DNA of 33,182 bases from an uncultured Bacilli bacterium. Its GTDB lineage: Bacteria > Bacillota_I > Bacilli_A > RF39 > UBA660. Under the pieces are notes generated by a model. That model was not told where the DNA came from, did no database searches, and was given only the letters and a program-made list of their open reading frames with translations. Positions 16,161 through 25,331 of the stretch are shown one piece after another. The position numbers and the translations under genes were made by a program. Positions within the stretch are counted from its first letter, which is position 1; each line of letters opens with the position of its first letter. Location: contig CAJTSN010000003.1 in assembly GCA_910578745.1 (NCBI GenBank), positions 16,236-49,417 on the forward strand, in the 5' to 3' direction.

Positions 16161-16589
16161 TTATAAATATTTTTTTAACGTTTCAATTTCCTGTTCTTGA
16201 AATTTAAGAAAGTCCTTTGCTAATTTTAAAGTGTCACGTTCTACTTTTTTTTCATAGTCTTTTATTTTTGACTCGATTTCTAAGGAACCCATTGTCAAGC
16301 CTTCTATTAACATTTTAGCAATCGCACTGTCACTATTATCTTTGGTAACTTCTTTTTTTATTCCTCTCTTCGCCATAAATTTCGTCATAAAGCTTTCTTC
16401 TAAAGGCATTTCTGTCTTTAAATATTTTTTAGCTTTCTTTTCAAAATCTTGGTATTCTTTTAAAATATTCTCTAAATCATTTTTTACTTTATTGTCTTTG
16501 TTTTTTAAATCTGTAAGTAATTGCATACAAGTGTAACTTCCCATAGATGCATCTTTATAAATATGTTCTACTAGTTCTTTTTCTTCCAT
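16161..16589 (-). CDS. Helical protein, ferritin-like candidate
   Basis: 142 residues, almost all helical and charged, with four predicted helices. The opening ELVEHIYKDASMGSYTCMQLL and the repeated acidic/Lys helices resemble small four-helix proteins of the DUF2383/ferritin-like type found in Firmicutes; this match is from pattern only. No full di-iron ExxH set is visible, so metal binding is doubtful. A short hairpin with a T run (16158-16136) follows on the minus strand. Confidence 0.6.
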   Translation of the reverse strand: MEEKELVEHIYKDASMGSYTCMQLLTDLKNKDNKVKNDLENILKEYQDFEKKAKKYLKTEMPLEESFMTKFMAKRGIKKEVTKDNSDSAIAKMLIEGLTMGSLEIESKIKDYEKKVERDTLKLAKDFLKFQEQEIETLKKYL

Positions 16590-16638
16590 AAATCCTCCCT
16601 TTTTTAGTATGGAATACTTTTCTTCTTATATACACAAT

Positions 16639-17016
16639 TTAGCTAAAAGCAATTTCTGTATCAATATTCTCATCTTCAATGGCAATAATTAGAAAAAAAA
16701 CGCCACTGATCAAAATAAGAACAGAACCTAGAAAGGATAGATAAGTTAACGTTTTTTTCTTTGGAGATTCCGCATTTGTTAATTTTTGAATATCTTCGTA
16801 ACTATCCTTTGTAAAGTAAATATAAACGACTAGAAGAATGGAAAAAATAAGAATGAGTAAATTACGATATTTCTTTCTACTTTCCTCATCTTTGTATATA
16901 AAATAATGTTTTTCCTGACGATTCGCATACCAACTTAAAAAAATGATTCCAATATAAATAACCCAAATCCAATTTTCTATTTTAATTTCCTTTAATCTTT
17001 GCTCTATCTCATTCAT
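16639..17016 (-). CDS. Small membrane protein, unknown
   Basis: 125 residues with three hydrophobic helices (about 16-36, 51-69, 89-112) separated by charged loops (RQEKHYFIYKDEESRKKYRN between the first two). No family recognised. No strong ribosome binding site before the ATG at 17016. It is separated from the upstream amidase gene by a terminator. Confidence 0.55.
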   Translation of the reverse strand: MNEIEQRLKEIKIENWIWVIYIGIIFLSWYANRQEKHYFIYKDEESRKKYRNLLILIFSILLVVYIYFTKDSYEDIQKLTNAESPKKKTLTYLSFLGSVLILISGVFFLIIAIEDENIDTEIAFS

Positions 17017-17019
17017 AAT

Positions 17020-17070
17020 AAAGTATATGAAAAAAAGAGACTTCCTATCTCTTTACTTTTTATATACTTT
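17020..17070 (-). terminator. Terminator after the amidase gene
   Basis: Inner stem AAAGAGA/TCTCTTT (17034-17040 with 17048-17054) and outer stem AAAGTATAT/ATATACTTT (17020-17028 with 17062-17070). A run of T follows the inner stem on the minus strand. Confidence 0.7.
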
Positions 17071-17725
17071 ATAAATATTTTTTTACCTTTTGTCTAAATT
17101 CTTTTAAACGATTTTCTTTTAAAATAGAATGGGGACAATCTTTTCCTGAAAAGTCATGATGTGTTTTTACATTATCTATGCTTAAATCATAAGCTTTTAA
17201 TAAATAAGCGACTAATTTTGCGGCATTATCAAAAGTTTTTTCAAAATCTCCATCGATATTCACACACAACTCAATTCCTATCCCATATTCATTTCCCTCC
17301 TCATCCCCTGCATGATGAGCAATTTCGTCATCAGGAATATGGTGATAAATTTCCTTGTCATCCACTGTATAATGCCAAGAAGTTGCTGATGTGTTATTTC
17401 GTTTTAAATATTCAGCATGATTCAGTGCTCCCACGCCTTTTTCAAAATTGTCAGTTTCATGAATAACAATGTATTTAATAATTCGTTTTGTACTAGGTCT
17501 TGCACTTGTGTGTTCCTCAATTAAATCGGTGTATACAGGAACATCTACTACAAGACTAGGAAACACCGATTCTTTATATACATAAGTTGGTGGATCTTTC
17601 TTATCCATAGATGCATATTTTCCCGTACCCCTACGAAATAGAAAAATACCAAACAAAGTACATAATGCTAGAAAAAAACAGATGCGTTTTGCCTTACTTT
17701 TCAGTCTTCTTTTCCTTTTTACCAC
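17069..17725 (-). CDS. N-acetylmuramoyl-L-alanine amidase (Amidase_2 type), membrane-anchored
   Basis: Zinc amidase that cuts between MurNAc and L-Ala of peptidoglycan. GTG start with GAGGT eight bases upstream. 218 residues: a basic N-terminus, one membrane helix or uncleaved signal (about 14-31), then the PGRP/Amidase_2 domain. Zinc ligands are visible: His in IKYIVIHETDN, His in the THHDF segment and Cys in GKDCPHSI. SWHYTVDDKEIYHHIPDDEIAHHAG is typical. No cell-wall binding repeats. It may act in wall turnover or be of phage origin, but no phage genes are near. Confidence 0.9.
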   Translation of the reverse strand: MVKRKRRLKSKAKRICFFLALCTLFGIFLFRRGTGKYASMDKKDPPTYVYKESVFPSLVVDVPVYTDLIEEHTSARPSTKRIIKYIVIHETDNFEKGVGALNHAEYLKRNNTSATSWHYTVDDKEIYHHIPDDEIAHHAGDEEGNEYGIGIELCVNIDGDFEKTFDNAAKLVAYLLKAYDLSIDNVKTHHDFSGKDCPHSILKENRLKEFRQKVKKYL

Positions 17726-17932
17726 GTTTTACTACCTCTTTTTTATTTCATTAGCACGCTTTTATAAAGAGAAAAACTTTTTCTTCTTATGTTCTATATC
17801 AAAATGACTTAAGATTTTTACACTTACTTTTTTATAAAATTTCATGCCCTTTTTCTATCAAAGAAATACAGATATTTTTTCAAATTTCCTTCATTTGAAA
17901 TATTTCATCTCTAAATTCTTTATGTAAAATTA

Positions 17933-18529
17933 TTAATAATAATACGTTTCATTTTTATTGTTTTGAATTGTTGCATTCTTTGGCACACTTTTTAAAATAG
18001 TAAATACATTATAAATATCTGGATAGACACTTGCCATACCCATGATTGCCATTCCAAACATTAGGCCATTTAATTCTTTTAAACTATAACTATTAAAACA
18101 AAAGACAGCTAGTGGAATAATACCTAAAAGAATTGGTAGTAGACTTAAAAATAGAAATCGATTTCTTTTTACGGGACTTGAAGATAATGCCACTGCTGTA
18201 AAACTTTTAGGCATAATTCCTATATATACAGTTGCCGTTTTAGGAAAAGCAATCGCATGTAATAACTCATGAACAATTATTAGTAAAAAACCTAGAAAAA
18301 CGCCTAGAAATAGAAAACCTACATTTATTACTTTTTCACTTGCTAGATATGTTTTTATAAACATGCATAAAAAACAAATCATAATCGATGGAAATAGAAA
18401 TGGCAATGCTTTGATTTGCATTTTCTTTATATCTTCTTCACAATCAATCTTTTTTGCATTTTTAGGTATAGGAGCCACAGGAAAATCATTTTCACTTTTT
18501 ATTATACCTTTCCATATAATTTTAGGCAT
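17933..18529 (-). CDS. DUF3267 putative zincin membrane metalloprotease
   Basis: Membrane protein with a HELLH zinc-protease motif inside or next to a hydrophobic segment (LIIVHELLHAIAFPKTATVYIGI), which is the mark of PF11667. I start at 18529 (MPKIIWKG), which has TTGGAG upstream, giving 198 residues; an upstream hydrophobic extension to 18595 has no site. Four hydrophobic helices are present, two before and two after the motif. Substrate unknown. It has no operon partners. Confidence 0.82.
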   Translation of the reverse strand: MPKIIWKGIIKSENDFPVAPIPKNAKKIDCEEDIKKMQIKALPFLFPSIMICFLCMFIKTYLASEKVINVGFLFLGVFLGFLLIIVHELLHAIAFPKTATVYIGIMPKSFTAVALSSSPVKRNRFLFLSLLPILLGIIPLAVFCFNSYSLKELNGLMFGMAIMGMASVYPDIYNVFTILKSVPKNATIQNNKNETYYY

Positions 18530-18943
18530 CTTTTCATCTCCAATTCTAATGAGAAAATCGATTATTAAACAAAAAAATAGAATTTTAAAATACAATTTTC
18601 GATATAAGTTTATTAAGTTTCATCATATATAGATAAGCTAAAATAAATCAAAATAGACTCAAAGAAACTTAATTAAATTTGAATACTCTTTTATAAAAAA
18701 TAACTATAAATCTTTTATTCCTTTACTGTCGATAACTGCATGCTATTCTATTCACGAGTTGTGTTAGTGAAACATGAAATTTATTGAAAATAGACAGTTA
18801 CTTAAATGAATCCATGACAAGTTTCATAAATTTTAAGTCTTAGAAAAAGTCTCTATTTCTACATAAATCTGTAAAGCAACTAGTATAACTCATTAGATTC
18901 ACTATTATGAATCTATAACAGAACAAGGAATTGTAATTTACTG
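18530..18943. other. Gene-free AT-rich stretch
   Basis: Beyond the leader of the DUF3267 gene I see no convincing gene. One 7-bp hairpin, TAGATTC/GAATCTA at 18894-18915, lies before the end of the next small gene but has no T run. Confidence 0.3.
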
Positions 18944-19129
18944 CTATTTTTCTTTTTTATTTTTATCTAAATGAGTCGTTGCTAAGCATAAAAACGAAAG
19001 GCCTAAACATAAAAACATTATGGCTGTGCCATTATCTTTATCTATAAAATTCAATATAGATCCAATAAAATAAATTATTGAAGCCGTTAGAAAACCTATA
19101 AAACTTATTTTCTCTTTTTTCATAATCAA
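18944..19129 (-). CDS. Small two-helix membrane protein
   Basis: 61 residues with two membrane helices (about 10-26 and 35-52) and basic ends. TTG at 19129 is 4 nt after GGAGAGAT; ATG two codons later (19123) is an equally good choice with 10-nt spacing. No family recognised. Confidence 0.55.
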   Translation of the reverse strand: MIMKKEKISFIGFLTASIIYFIGSILNFIDKDNGTAIMFLCLGLSFLCLATTHLDKNKKEK

Positions 19130-19226
19130 ATCTCTCCTTCAAATTACTAATTCTACATAACTTTGACACACTAATTATAACACTATTTAAAGTGCTTTAA
19201 TAGTCTATAAAAAGAAAAATAGCAAA

Positions 19227-19375
19227 TTATGACCTTCTATAAAAAATGGGTTTATATTGTTGAATGATAGTTCCTGTCTGTTCAAGAACTATTTTTATAT
19301 CTTCTTTAGGCATTTTTCTCCCATTTAAAAGTCCTGATATTTCAACATTTCATTAGCAAGAATAGGTAATAAAGG
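19227..19375 (-). pseudogene. C-terminal gene remnant
   Basis: Two overlapping frames without start codons read like one damaged gene end: PLLPILANEMLKYQDF, then in the next frame ISGLLNGRKMPKEDIK..LEQTGTIIQQYKPIFYRRS and a stop at 19227. The gene is not recognised. A single frameshift near 19340 would join the parts. Confidence 0.3.
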
Positions 19376-19432
19376 TAAATAATAGTATTCCTACAAAATA
19401 AAAACTAGAAATTATTCTAGTAAATTTTAAAT

Positions 19433-19509
19433 TGGTAGCGACGGAGGGGGTCGAACCCACGACCTTCCGGGTATGAACCGGACGCTCTAGCCAACTGAGC
19501 TACATCGCC
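19433..19509 (-). tRNA. tRNA-Met (CAT), elongator
   Basis: 77-nt cloverleaf with encoded CCA. Acceptor GGCGATG pairs with CGTCGCT, the anticodon loop is TTCATAC, and the T loop is normal. The G1-U72 end and TTCATAC loop match elongator methionine tRNA of Firmicutes rather than initiator (no C1-A72) or tRNA-Ile2. Confidence 0.92.
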
Positions 19510-19527
19510 ATAAATTCAAACAACCTT

Positions 19528-19556
19528 ACTATATCATATTTATTTCTATTTGACAA
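19528..19556 (-). promoter_or_regulatory. tRNA-Met promoter
   Basis: Minus strand: TTGTCA (19556-19551), 17-nt spacer, TATAGT (19533-19528). It lies 19 nt before the tRNA 5' end. Confidence 0.75.
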
Positions 19557-19694
19557 TATACTAGTACACTTTTTTTATGTTTTTTTCTCATCTTACATTC
19601 TAGCAAACTTATAAAGAGAATGTAGAAAAGATGTCCTTTTTTTACAATACAACTATACTTTGGCTAGCTATAATTACATAAGGAGGCGATAAAT

Positions 19695-20078
19695 ATGTAC
19701 GAAGAACTAACACCAAATATCATGGTGGAAGATGTAAGAAAGACCATTGAATTTTATAAAGAATATTTAGAATTTGAGATAATACTTACAGTTCCAGAGC
19801 AGGGAGAAAAACTAAACTTCGCAATTGTAAAAAAAGACAACATTTCCATTATGTTTGAAGCAAAGGATGCGTTAATTGCAGAATATCCTACTTTAGAAAC
19901 GACAACGATAAAGGCGACATTTACTTTATTTATAGTTGTTCAAAACATAGAAGAACTTTATAATAATTTAAAAAATAAAGTAAGAATTGCAAAAGAAATG
20001 CACCAAACATTTTATGGGAAGCTTGAATTTGCCATTTTTGATAACAACAATAATATCTTAACGTTTGCTTGTAAATAA
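19695..20078 (+). CDS. VOC-family (glyoxalase/bleomycin-resistance fold) protein
   Basis: 127 residues in the two-module beta-alpha-beta-beta-beta fold: LTPNIMVEDVRKTIEFYKEYLEF opens the first module, and LFIVVQNIEELYNNL with FYGKLEFAIFDNNNNILTFA forms the second. Glu residues near the ends of the modules could bind metal. Substrate unknown; related small VOC proteins range from dioxygenases to immunity proteins. The ATG follows AAGGAGG. It is probably co-transcribed with the TfoX-domain gene 17 nt downstream. Confidence 0.82.
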   Translation: MYEELTPNIMVEDVRKTIEFYKEYLEFEIILTVPEQGEKLNFAIVKKDNISIMFEAKDALIAEYPTLETTTIKATFTLFIVVQNIEELYNNLKNKVRIAKEMHQTFYGKLEFAIFDNNNNILTFACK

Positions 20079-20094
20079 GAAGGGATGGATTTCT

Positions 20095-20403
20095 ATGGCA
20101 ACTACCAAAGAATATCGTGACTTTATTGTAGAACAACTCCATATACTTGAGCCAATTACTTGTAGACCAATGATGGGAGAATATCTGTTATATTACGATA
20201 ATATTTTATTTGGTGGTATTTATAATAACCAACTATTAATCAAAAGAGTGGAAGGCAACAAAAAATACAATTTGCCTGAAGTTATACCATATAAAGGGGC
20301 AAAAGCTATGTATTTTATAGAAGAAAGCTCCTTCCAAGATCAATTAAAAAATATTATTCTAGATACTTGTAAAGATTTACCCCCAAAAAAGAAAAAGTCA
20401 TGA
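20095..20403 (+). CDS. TfoX N-terminal-domain protein
   Basis: 102 residues from the ATG at 20095, which has AGAAGGG upstream; an earlier in-frame ATG at 20065 lies inside the VOC gene without a site. TfoX_N features are RDFIVEQL near the start, CRPMMGEYLLYYDNILFGGIYNNQLLIKR, and YKGAKAMYFIEES. Only the N-terminal domain is present, as in many Firmicutes where it is not tied to competence. Ends with TGA, confirming the standard code. A terminator follows. Confidence 0.85.
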   Translation: MATTKEYRDFIVEQLHILEPITCRPMMGEYLLYYDNILFGGIYNNQLLIKRVEGNKKYNLPEVIPYKGAKAMYFIEESSFQDQLKNIILDTCKDLPPKKKKS

Positions 20404-20409
20404 TTTTAT

Positions 20410-20436
20410 ACTAGATTTTTTATCTAGTTTTTTATT
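20410..20436 (+). terminator. Terminator after the VOC-TfoX operon
   Basis: ACTAGAT (20410-20416) pairs with ATCTAGT (20422-20428) around five T, followed by TTTTTATT. Confidence 0.85.
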
Positions 20437-20440
20437 GCAA

Positions 20441-20725
20441 TTAAAGTTCTTTTTTTAATTCATCAATTTCCTTTTGCATCGCACATACCATCTTTTTTAG
20501 CACAGCAATGGTTTCCTCTACTGAGGGTTCTTTTTTATCCATTATATTTCTCTCTGCTTGTACTTGTTTATAAAAAGCATTTGTACATAAAACTTGTGCC
20601 GTTAACATAAGCCAGTTTCCAAGCGCATTTTGCTCATTTGCAGTTAAGTCATCTATTAATAAATACCCTACTATTATAGCACTGAAGGAAAATACCTTTG
20701 GGGAAACATTTGGTATTATGCTCAT
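20441..20725 (-). CDS. Small hypothetical protein with C-terminal coiled coil
   Basis: 94 residues from the ATG at 20725, set by GGGGAGGAAG upstream. Residues 10-47 are mildly hydrophobic with the block DDLTANEQNALGNWLMLTAQ, a pattern seen in small conserved Firmicute proteins of unknown role. Residues 65-94 are a charged coiled coil (EETIAVLKKMVCAMQKEIDELKKEL). No operon partner. The binding site is strong, so it is probably well expressed. Confidence 0.65.
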   Translation of the reverse strand: MSIIPNVSPKVFSFSAIIVGYLLIDDLTANEQNALGNWLMLTAQVLCTNAFYKQVQAERNIMDKKEPSVEETIAVLKKMVCAMQKEIDELKKEL

Positions 20726-21013
20726 TGTATCTTCCTCCCCTAGTTTCAGTTTATGAAATTTTTTTAAATTCATTAAAAACAAGAAAGCATGAAATTGTAT
20801 TTTTTTTATGTTTGTTTTTTTTAATACCCTATCTCTTTTGTTTAAATACTACTGTTCGTGTTACATAGCCTATTTCAAATTTTCTAAGAAAGAAAATGGC
20901 CAAATAACAACCATCAATACAAATATATTTCTATTTCTTAATAAAAGACTAAAATAAAATTCATAATACAATTTAAATTCTGTATTCTCTTTCATTACAA
21001 AAAAAACACCCAG

Positions 21014-21095
21014 TTTGAACTGAACTGAACCCCAAAAGTTGGACAGTTTAATTATTCAAGGATTGTAACCTGTAGTTCACAGGAGACAGTCCTTT
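21014..21095 (-). mobile_element. Terminal remnant of an IS3-family element (orfB tail and end repeat)
   Basis: On the minus strand, 21095-21048 encodes KGLSPVNYRLQSLNN and a stop, the usual C-terminus of IS3/IS150-group OrfB transposase. It is followed by the typical end sequence AACTGTCCAACTTTTGGGG and TTCAGTTCA. The rest of the element is gone. The coding end also folds into a hairpin (AAGGATTGT..ACAGTCCTT). Confidence 0.75.
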
Positions 21096-21175
21096 TTATT
21101 TCATAATTGATGAATTTATCAAAGTGTTTGCATTTATGAAACATAATCGATTTGTTGTACAATTATAACTTATCA

Positions 21176-21841
21176 TTATGCCAAAGAAACTTTAATTGTA
21201 GTTATTCCTTTTTTTGAATGCGCATTTATGACTACATTATTTATTTCATTCAACTTTAAAACATGAACTCCACCACAAGGAATAATATATTCCATACATT
21301 TCCAATACCTATACATTTCTTTATTTTCATCAGGATAAGTTATTACTTCAATATTCTGTTTTAATAAATCTTCATATTTCTTTTGTACGAAATGAATAAC
21401 TTCTTCTGTAATAATATCCTGAGGATACTTATTATATGCAAAATCTATTTCAATATTTGAAGATATTGGATATTCTATTTCTTTTCTATAGTATTCACCT
21501 ATAAAACAATGTAATAGATGTAACGCTGTATGAAGTTTCATTTGTGTATATCTAAAATCCCAGTTTAATTTGCATCTAACCTCTTGATTCATTAAATCTT
21601 TTGGTAATAAAACATCTGTAATCAATATTGGATACCCATTTTCATCTTTTATACAATTAATAACTTCATACGTTTCATCATTATGTATTAAATATCCTTT
21701 ATCGCCCTTTTGTCCTCCACCTTGTGCATAAAATATATTATTGTCTACTCTAACATAATTTTTATCATTTTCCTCCCATATATTTTCAATTTTAGCATTA
21801 CATTCCTTTAAATAACTATCTTTGTAATATAATAAATTCAT
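21176..21841 (-). CDS. Alanyl-tRNA editing protein (AlaX type)
   Basis: Free-standing relative of the AlaRS editing domain that removes Ser or Gly from tRNA-Ala. 221 residues. The first half has NIFYAQGGGQKGDKG, the second the zinc motif: HTALH (HxxxH, about 103-107) and PCGGVHV with Cys and His (CxxxH, about 188-192). The segment after it (INNVVINAHSKKGITTIKVS) closes the domain. Length fits the short AlaX class. AAAGGAAAT precedes the ATG. Both neighbours are remnants, so it is probably in a region of transfer. Confidence 0.85.
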   Translation of the reverse strand: MNLLYYKDSYLKECNAKIENIWEENDKNYVRVDNNIFYAQGGGQKGDKGYLIHNDETYEVINCIKDENGYPILITDVLLPKDLMNQEVRCKLNWDFRYTQMKLHTALHLLHCFIGEYYRKEIEYPISSNIEIDFAYNKYPQDIITEEVIHFVQKKYEDLLKQNIEVITYPDENKEMYRYWKCMEYIIPCGGVHVLKLNEINNVVINAHSKKGITTIKVSLA

Positions 21842-22157
21842 TTTAACATTTCCTTTCCAACTTCACTATTCATATATACTTTCCTTTAATACATTCGCTT
21901 CATTAAATTCTCACTAATTAATCAATACTTTCATAATCAAATGTTAGAAAATCATACCTTTAATAACAATTTTATGAGGTTCTACATATTGAAAACTTGT
22001 TTGTTACCCCTCTTTACCTCGGCTTCAATTTTTTCTTGTCTTATTATTACCATTGAACATCCTATAGATTATATCGCAATATTATTTTAACTTCTAAAAA
22101 TTGAATAGTAACATCAAGCACTAAGAATATATATAATCTTATTATTGATGAACTCTT
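21842..22157. other. Gene-free stretch after AlaX gene
   Basis: Only short, broken reading frames are visible, with no repeats or RNA signals that I can support. It looks like decayed coding DNA. Confidence 0.3.
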
Positions 22158-22292
22158 TTAATCTAAGTATTCGCTCCAAAAGTTCTCATCATTACTATAA
22201 TAAATTTCATCTAACTTATTATGTTTGCTATCAGCAATAAAGTGCCACTTAAAATTGGTTTTATTGAATAAATCTTGTTTAATTTCCATCAT
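22158..22292 (-). CDS. Possible 44-residue ORF
   Basis: ATG-ATG start, 44 codons, rich in Lys, Asn and aromatic residues (FKWHFIADSKHNKLDEIYY). No ribosome binding site at proper distance. It follows the broken gene at 22361-22666 and could be its out-of-frame end. Function unknown. Confidence 0.25.
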   Translation of the reverse strand: MMEIKQDLFNKTNFKWHFIADSKHNKLDEIYYSNDENFWSEYLD

Positions 22293-22360
22293 TTTAAGTT
22301 ATTAATAAACAAATTTTGTAACATGCATTTTTCATATATCCATTATACCATCTTATCCTC

Positions 22361-22666
22361 CTATATTTCAACATCATAATTTAAATCTAATAATGATTTG
22401 AAAGTACAATTATTTAGTAATTTACTTTTATCAATAAAAAATTCTAAACGAATTCTATCCATAGTAAAGCAAATATCTCCAATATCAATAGAAATAACAG
22501 GTATACTCTACTACCGATATTCATATTTACTATTTATTCTAATGGAATGTTCTTTGTAGCCATTTTATATTTTATATTGACTCTTAATTTTATTATAAAA
22601 TCTTCCACTATCGCTATAGAAGATACCATGAATGACATTCGTTATAATCCAGCTTTCTTTACTCAA
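22361..22666 (-). pseudogene. Decayed gene with intact start signal
   Basis: A TTG start at 22666 with a perfect AAAGGAGG six bases upstream opens SKESWIITNVIHGIFYSDSGRFYNKI, which stops after about 33 codons. A later frame reads PVISIDIGDICFTMDRIRLEFFIDKSKLL..LDLNYDVEI to a stop at 22361. At least two frameshifts or stops lie between. The family is not recognised. Confidence 0.4.
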
Positions 22667-22759
22667 AAGTTGCCTCCTTTTTCGGAAGCATTGAACTTAA
22701 TTTTCTAATTTTCGATAATAATATTTTACTATGTTTTTCATTCGTATCCTATTTCGCCT

Positions 22760-24973
22760 TTAATACTTTATACTTTTATTTTTTAATCGTAGTGTGTTTA
22801 AAACAACCGTTATACTACTGAATACCATTGCACCGCTTGCTATCATTGGAGTTATTACTATTCCAATGGGTTTTAAGACTCCCATTGCTACAGGTATCAT
22901 TATAATATTATAGAAAAATGCCCAAAATAAGTTTTGTTTGATAATTTTTATTGTTCTTTTACTTATATGAATTAGTTCTATTATACTTTCTAAACGATTT
23001 CTAGTTAATATTACATCTGATGAATCCATGGCTATATCCGTTGCGCTATTCACACTTACACCAATATCTGCTGTTGCTAGTGCAGGACTATCATTAATGC
23101 CATCTCCACACATCATTACATATTCACCATGTTTTTGATACTCCTTTATAATTTGAGCTTTTTCTGAAGGCAAAACATTCGCAATTACTTTTGTTATTCC
23201 TATCTCTTTCGCAATTTTTTCTGCTGTTTCTTTATTATCTCCAGTTAACATAATTGGAGTAATTTTGCTTTTCTTCAACTTTTTTATAACCTCTTTTACA
23301 TCTGTTCTTATAATGTCATTAACACCGATTAAAGCAATTATTTTCCCATCTTTAACAACATATACTATACTATTTCCTTCAAGAGAAAGTGCTTTTTCAT
23401 CCTGCATATATCCATTTTCTATATTATAAATTTCAAGCATTTTTGAATTACCAATGATTATTTTTTGATGATCCACTTCTCCTATAATCCCATACCCTGC
23501 AATATTCTCAAATTTCGTTACTTCTATTTTTTCTAATTTGTTTTCCTCTAAATAATTGGTAAAAGCTATAGCTATTGGGTGTGTCGATTTACTTTCTATA
23601 CTTCCTACGAACTGGAGTAATTTAGAGGTATCTAGATCACTATACTTCTTTATCTCTGCTATTTTAAGCGTTCCATAAGTTAATGTTCCTGTTTTATCAA
23701 AAATGATTGTATTTACCTTTAGAGCATTTTCAAGTATTTCACTTCTTTTTATCAAAATTCCTTTATTTGCACATATTCCTTCCGATACGACGATAGCAAG
23801 CGGCGTAGCCAATCCTAAGCTACAAGGGCAAGCAACAACCAAAATTGTTACAAATGTTATTAAACTCGTTCCTACATTCTGACTTAAAAGGAAAGAAACG
23901 ATAAATGTAAAAACAGCAATTATAATAACAAATGGAACAAAATATCCTGCGACTTTATCTGCCATTTTAGCAATAGGCGCTTTTGTATTACTTGCTTCAA
24001 CAACCAATTGAACGATTTCTGATATTGTAGATTCTTTTCCTATTCGAAGAGCCTTATACTCTATATACCCATCATAATTCATACTTCCTGCAATTACTTT
24101 TTCTCCTATTGTTTTAACTACAGGTTTTCCTTCTCCTGTAAGGAAAGATTCATCTAAATGGGTTTTTCCAAAAAGAATTTCCCCATCCACAGCTATTTTT
24201 TCTCCCGGTTTCGATACAACTATATCCCCTTTATGCACTTCATCAATCGTTACTTCCTTCTCCTCACCATTTACTTTGAGGACAGCCTTTTCAGGTGTAA
24301 TTTCGACTAACTTTTGAATTGCTTCTTTCGTCTTATCTTTACTTATTGCATCCAAATATCTTCCAAGTTTTACAAAATAAAGAACCATCGCTGAAGCTTC
24401 AAAATAAAGATTATGAATTAAATGAGTATTTCCATTAAATACTAAAATCATATTGTATATACTATATATGAAACTACTCAATACACCAATTCCTACTAAT
24501 GTATCCATATTTGGTGTTCTATGAATTAAATTTTTATACCCATTTTTTAGAAGATCAAAACCATATATTATAAATATTATGGCAAAAATAAACAAGACTA
24601 TCGTATAATTTATGGGACTACTATCCATATCTATTAAAGGTATCTTTGGTAAGCCAACCATATTCCCCATAGATATATACATAAGTAAAATAGCAAGTAT
24701 TGTAAAAAGAATAATAATAAACTTTTCCTTTTGCCCCTTTTTCTCAATTTTAATTTCTTTAAACTCTCCCAAACTTTTAAATCCAGCTCTTTTTACAAAC
24801 TCTTCTATTTTAGATTGATTTACAAGTTTCTCATCATAAACAATTGTAGCATTTGCCATAACTAAATTAACATTTGCATTTTCGATCCCACTTTGTTTAT
24901 TCAAATATTTCTCAAGTCCATTAGAACAGGCACTACAAGTCATTCCATCAATTGACAAAATTATTTTTTTCAT
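22760..24973 (-). CDS. copA: Copper-translocating P1B-type ATPase CopA
   Basis: ATP-driven Cu(I) exporter. I start at 24973 (MKKIILSIDGMTCSACSN), where AAAGGAGG lies just upstream, giving 737 residues; the frame stays open for 66 more codons, but these have no site. One N-terminal heavy-metal domain has GMTCSAC (10-16). The TGE actuator loop is at about 279-281, the CPC ion site at 382-384 in VACPCSLGLATP, the phosphorylated Asp at about 426 in DKTGTLTYG, then STHPIA (SEHP-like) and GDGINDSPALA. Eight membrane helices fit. No CsoR, CopY or CopZ gene is adjacent. Confidence 0.94.
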   Translation of the reverse strand: MKKIILSIDGMTCSACSNGLEKYLNKQSGIENANVNLVMANATIVYDEKLVNQSKIEEFVKRAGFKSLGEFKEIKIEKKGQKEKFIIILFTILAILLMYISMGNMVGLPKIPLIDMDSSPINYTIVLFIFAIIFIIYGFDLLKNGYKNLIHRTPNMDTLVGIGVLSSFIYSIYNMILVFNGNTHLIHNLYFEASAMVLYFVKLGRYLDAISKDKTKEAIQKLVEITPEKAVLKVNGEEKEVTIDEVHKGDIVVSKPGEKIAVDGEILFGKTHLDESFLTGEGKPVVKTIGEKVIAGSMNYDGYIEYKALRIGKESTISEIVQLVVEASNTKAPIAKMADKVAGYFVPFVIIIAVFTFIVSFLLSQNVGTSLITFVTILVVACPCSLGLATPLAIVVSEGICANKGILIKRSEILENALKVNTIIFDKTGTLTYGTLKIAEIKKYSDLDTSKLLQFVGSIESKSTHPIAIAFTNYLEENKLEKIEVTKFENIAGYGIIGEVDHQKIIIGNSKMLEIYNIENGYMQDEKALSLEGNSIVYVVKDGKIIALIGVNDIIRTDVKEVIKKLKKSKITPIMLTGDNKETAEKIAKEIGITKVIANVLPSEKAQIIKEYQKHGEYVMMCGDGINDSPALATADIGVSVNSATDIAMDSSDVILTRNRLESIIELIHISKRTIKIIKQNLFWAFFYNIIMIPVAMGVLKPIGIVITPMIASGAMVFSSITVVLNTLRLKNKSIKY

Positions 24974-24993
24974 AATGACCTCCTTTACACAGC

Positions 24994-25032
24994 ATATACC
25001 CCTATGAGCATTTTGTAAATAGAGGGGCATAT
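24994..25032 (-). promoter_or_regulatory. Dyad upstream of copA (possible operator or leader hairpin)
   Basis: ATATACCCCTAT (24994-25005) is repeated in inverse as ATAGAGGGGCATAT (25019-25032) with a 13-nt gap. GC-rich arms stand out in this AT-rich DNA. It ends 21 nt before the copA start. The C4/G4 arms recall CsoR operators, but the spacing is larger. Confidence 0.4.
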
Positions 25033-25331
25033 TACGACAAAAAAGACTTACTAAGATTCGAAATAATTCTATATATTCTATATTCTTGATGTTTTCGTTT
25101 AGGACAGCGGTTTTCATATTACAAGAATCACAAATAAATTCAATTTTCTTTTTTAATTCTTCATCAAACATTAAAATGTAACTCTTTTAATTTTAAATTT
25201 TCCACCTAATTTAAAACTTAGAAGGAATTTCCTACAGGTATCGTTTATTTATGAAATCTGACACTCACTAGTAAAAAAACATTGCTATTTAATAGATTTA
25301 TTCTATCCTTTATCTTCTTAAAAAATAAAAT

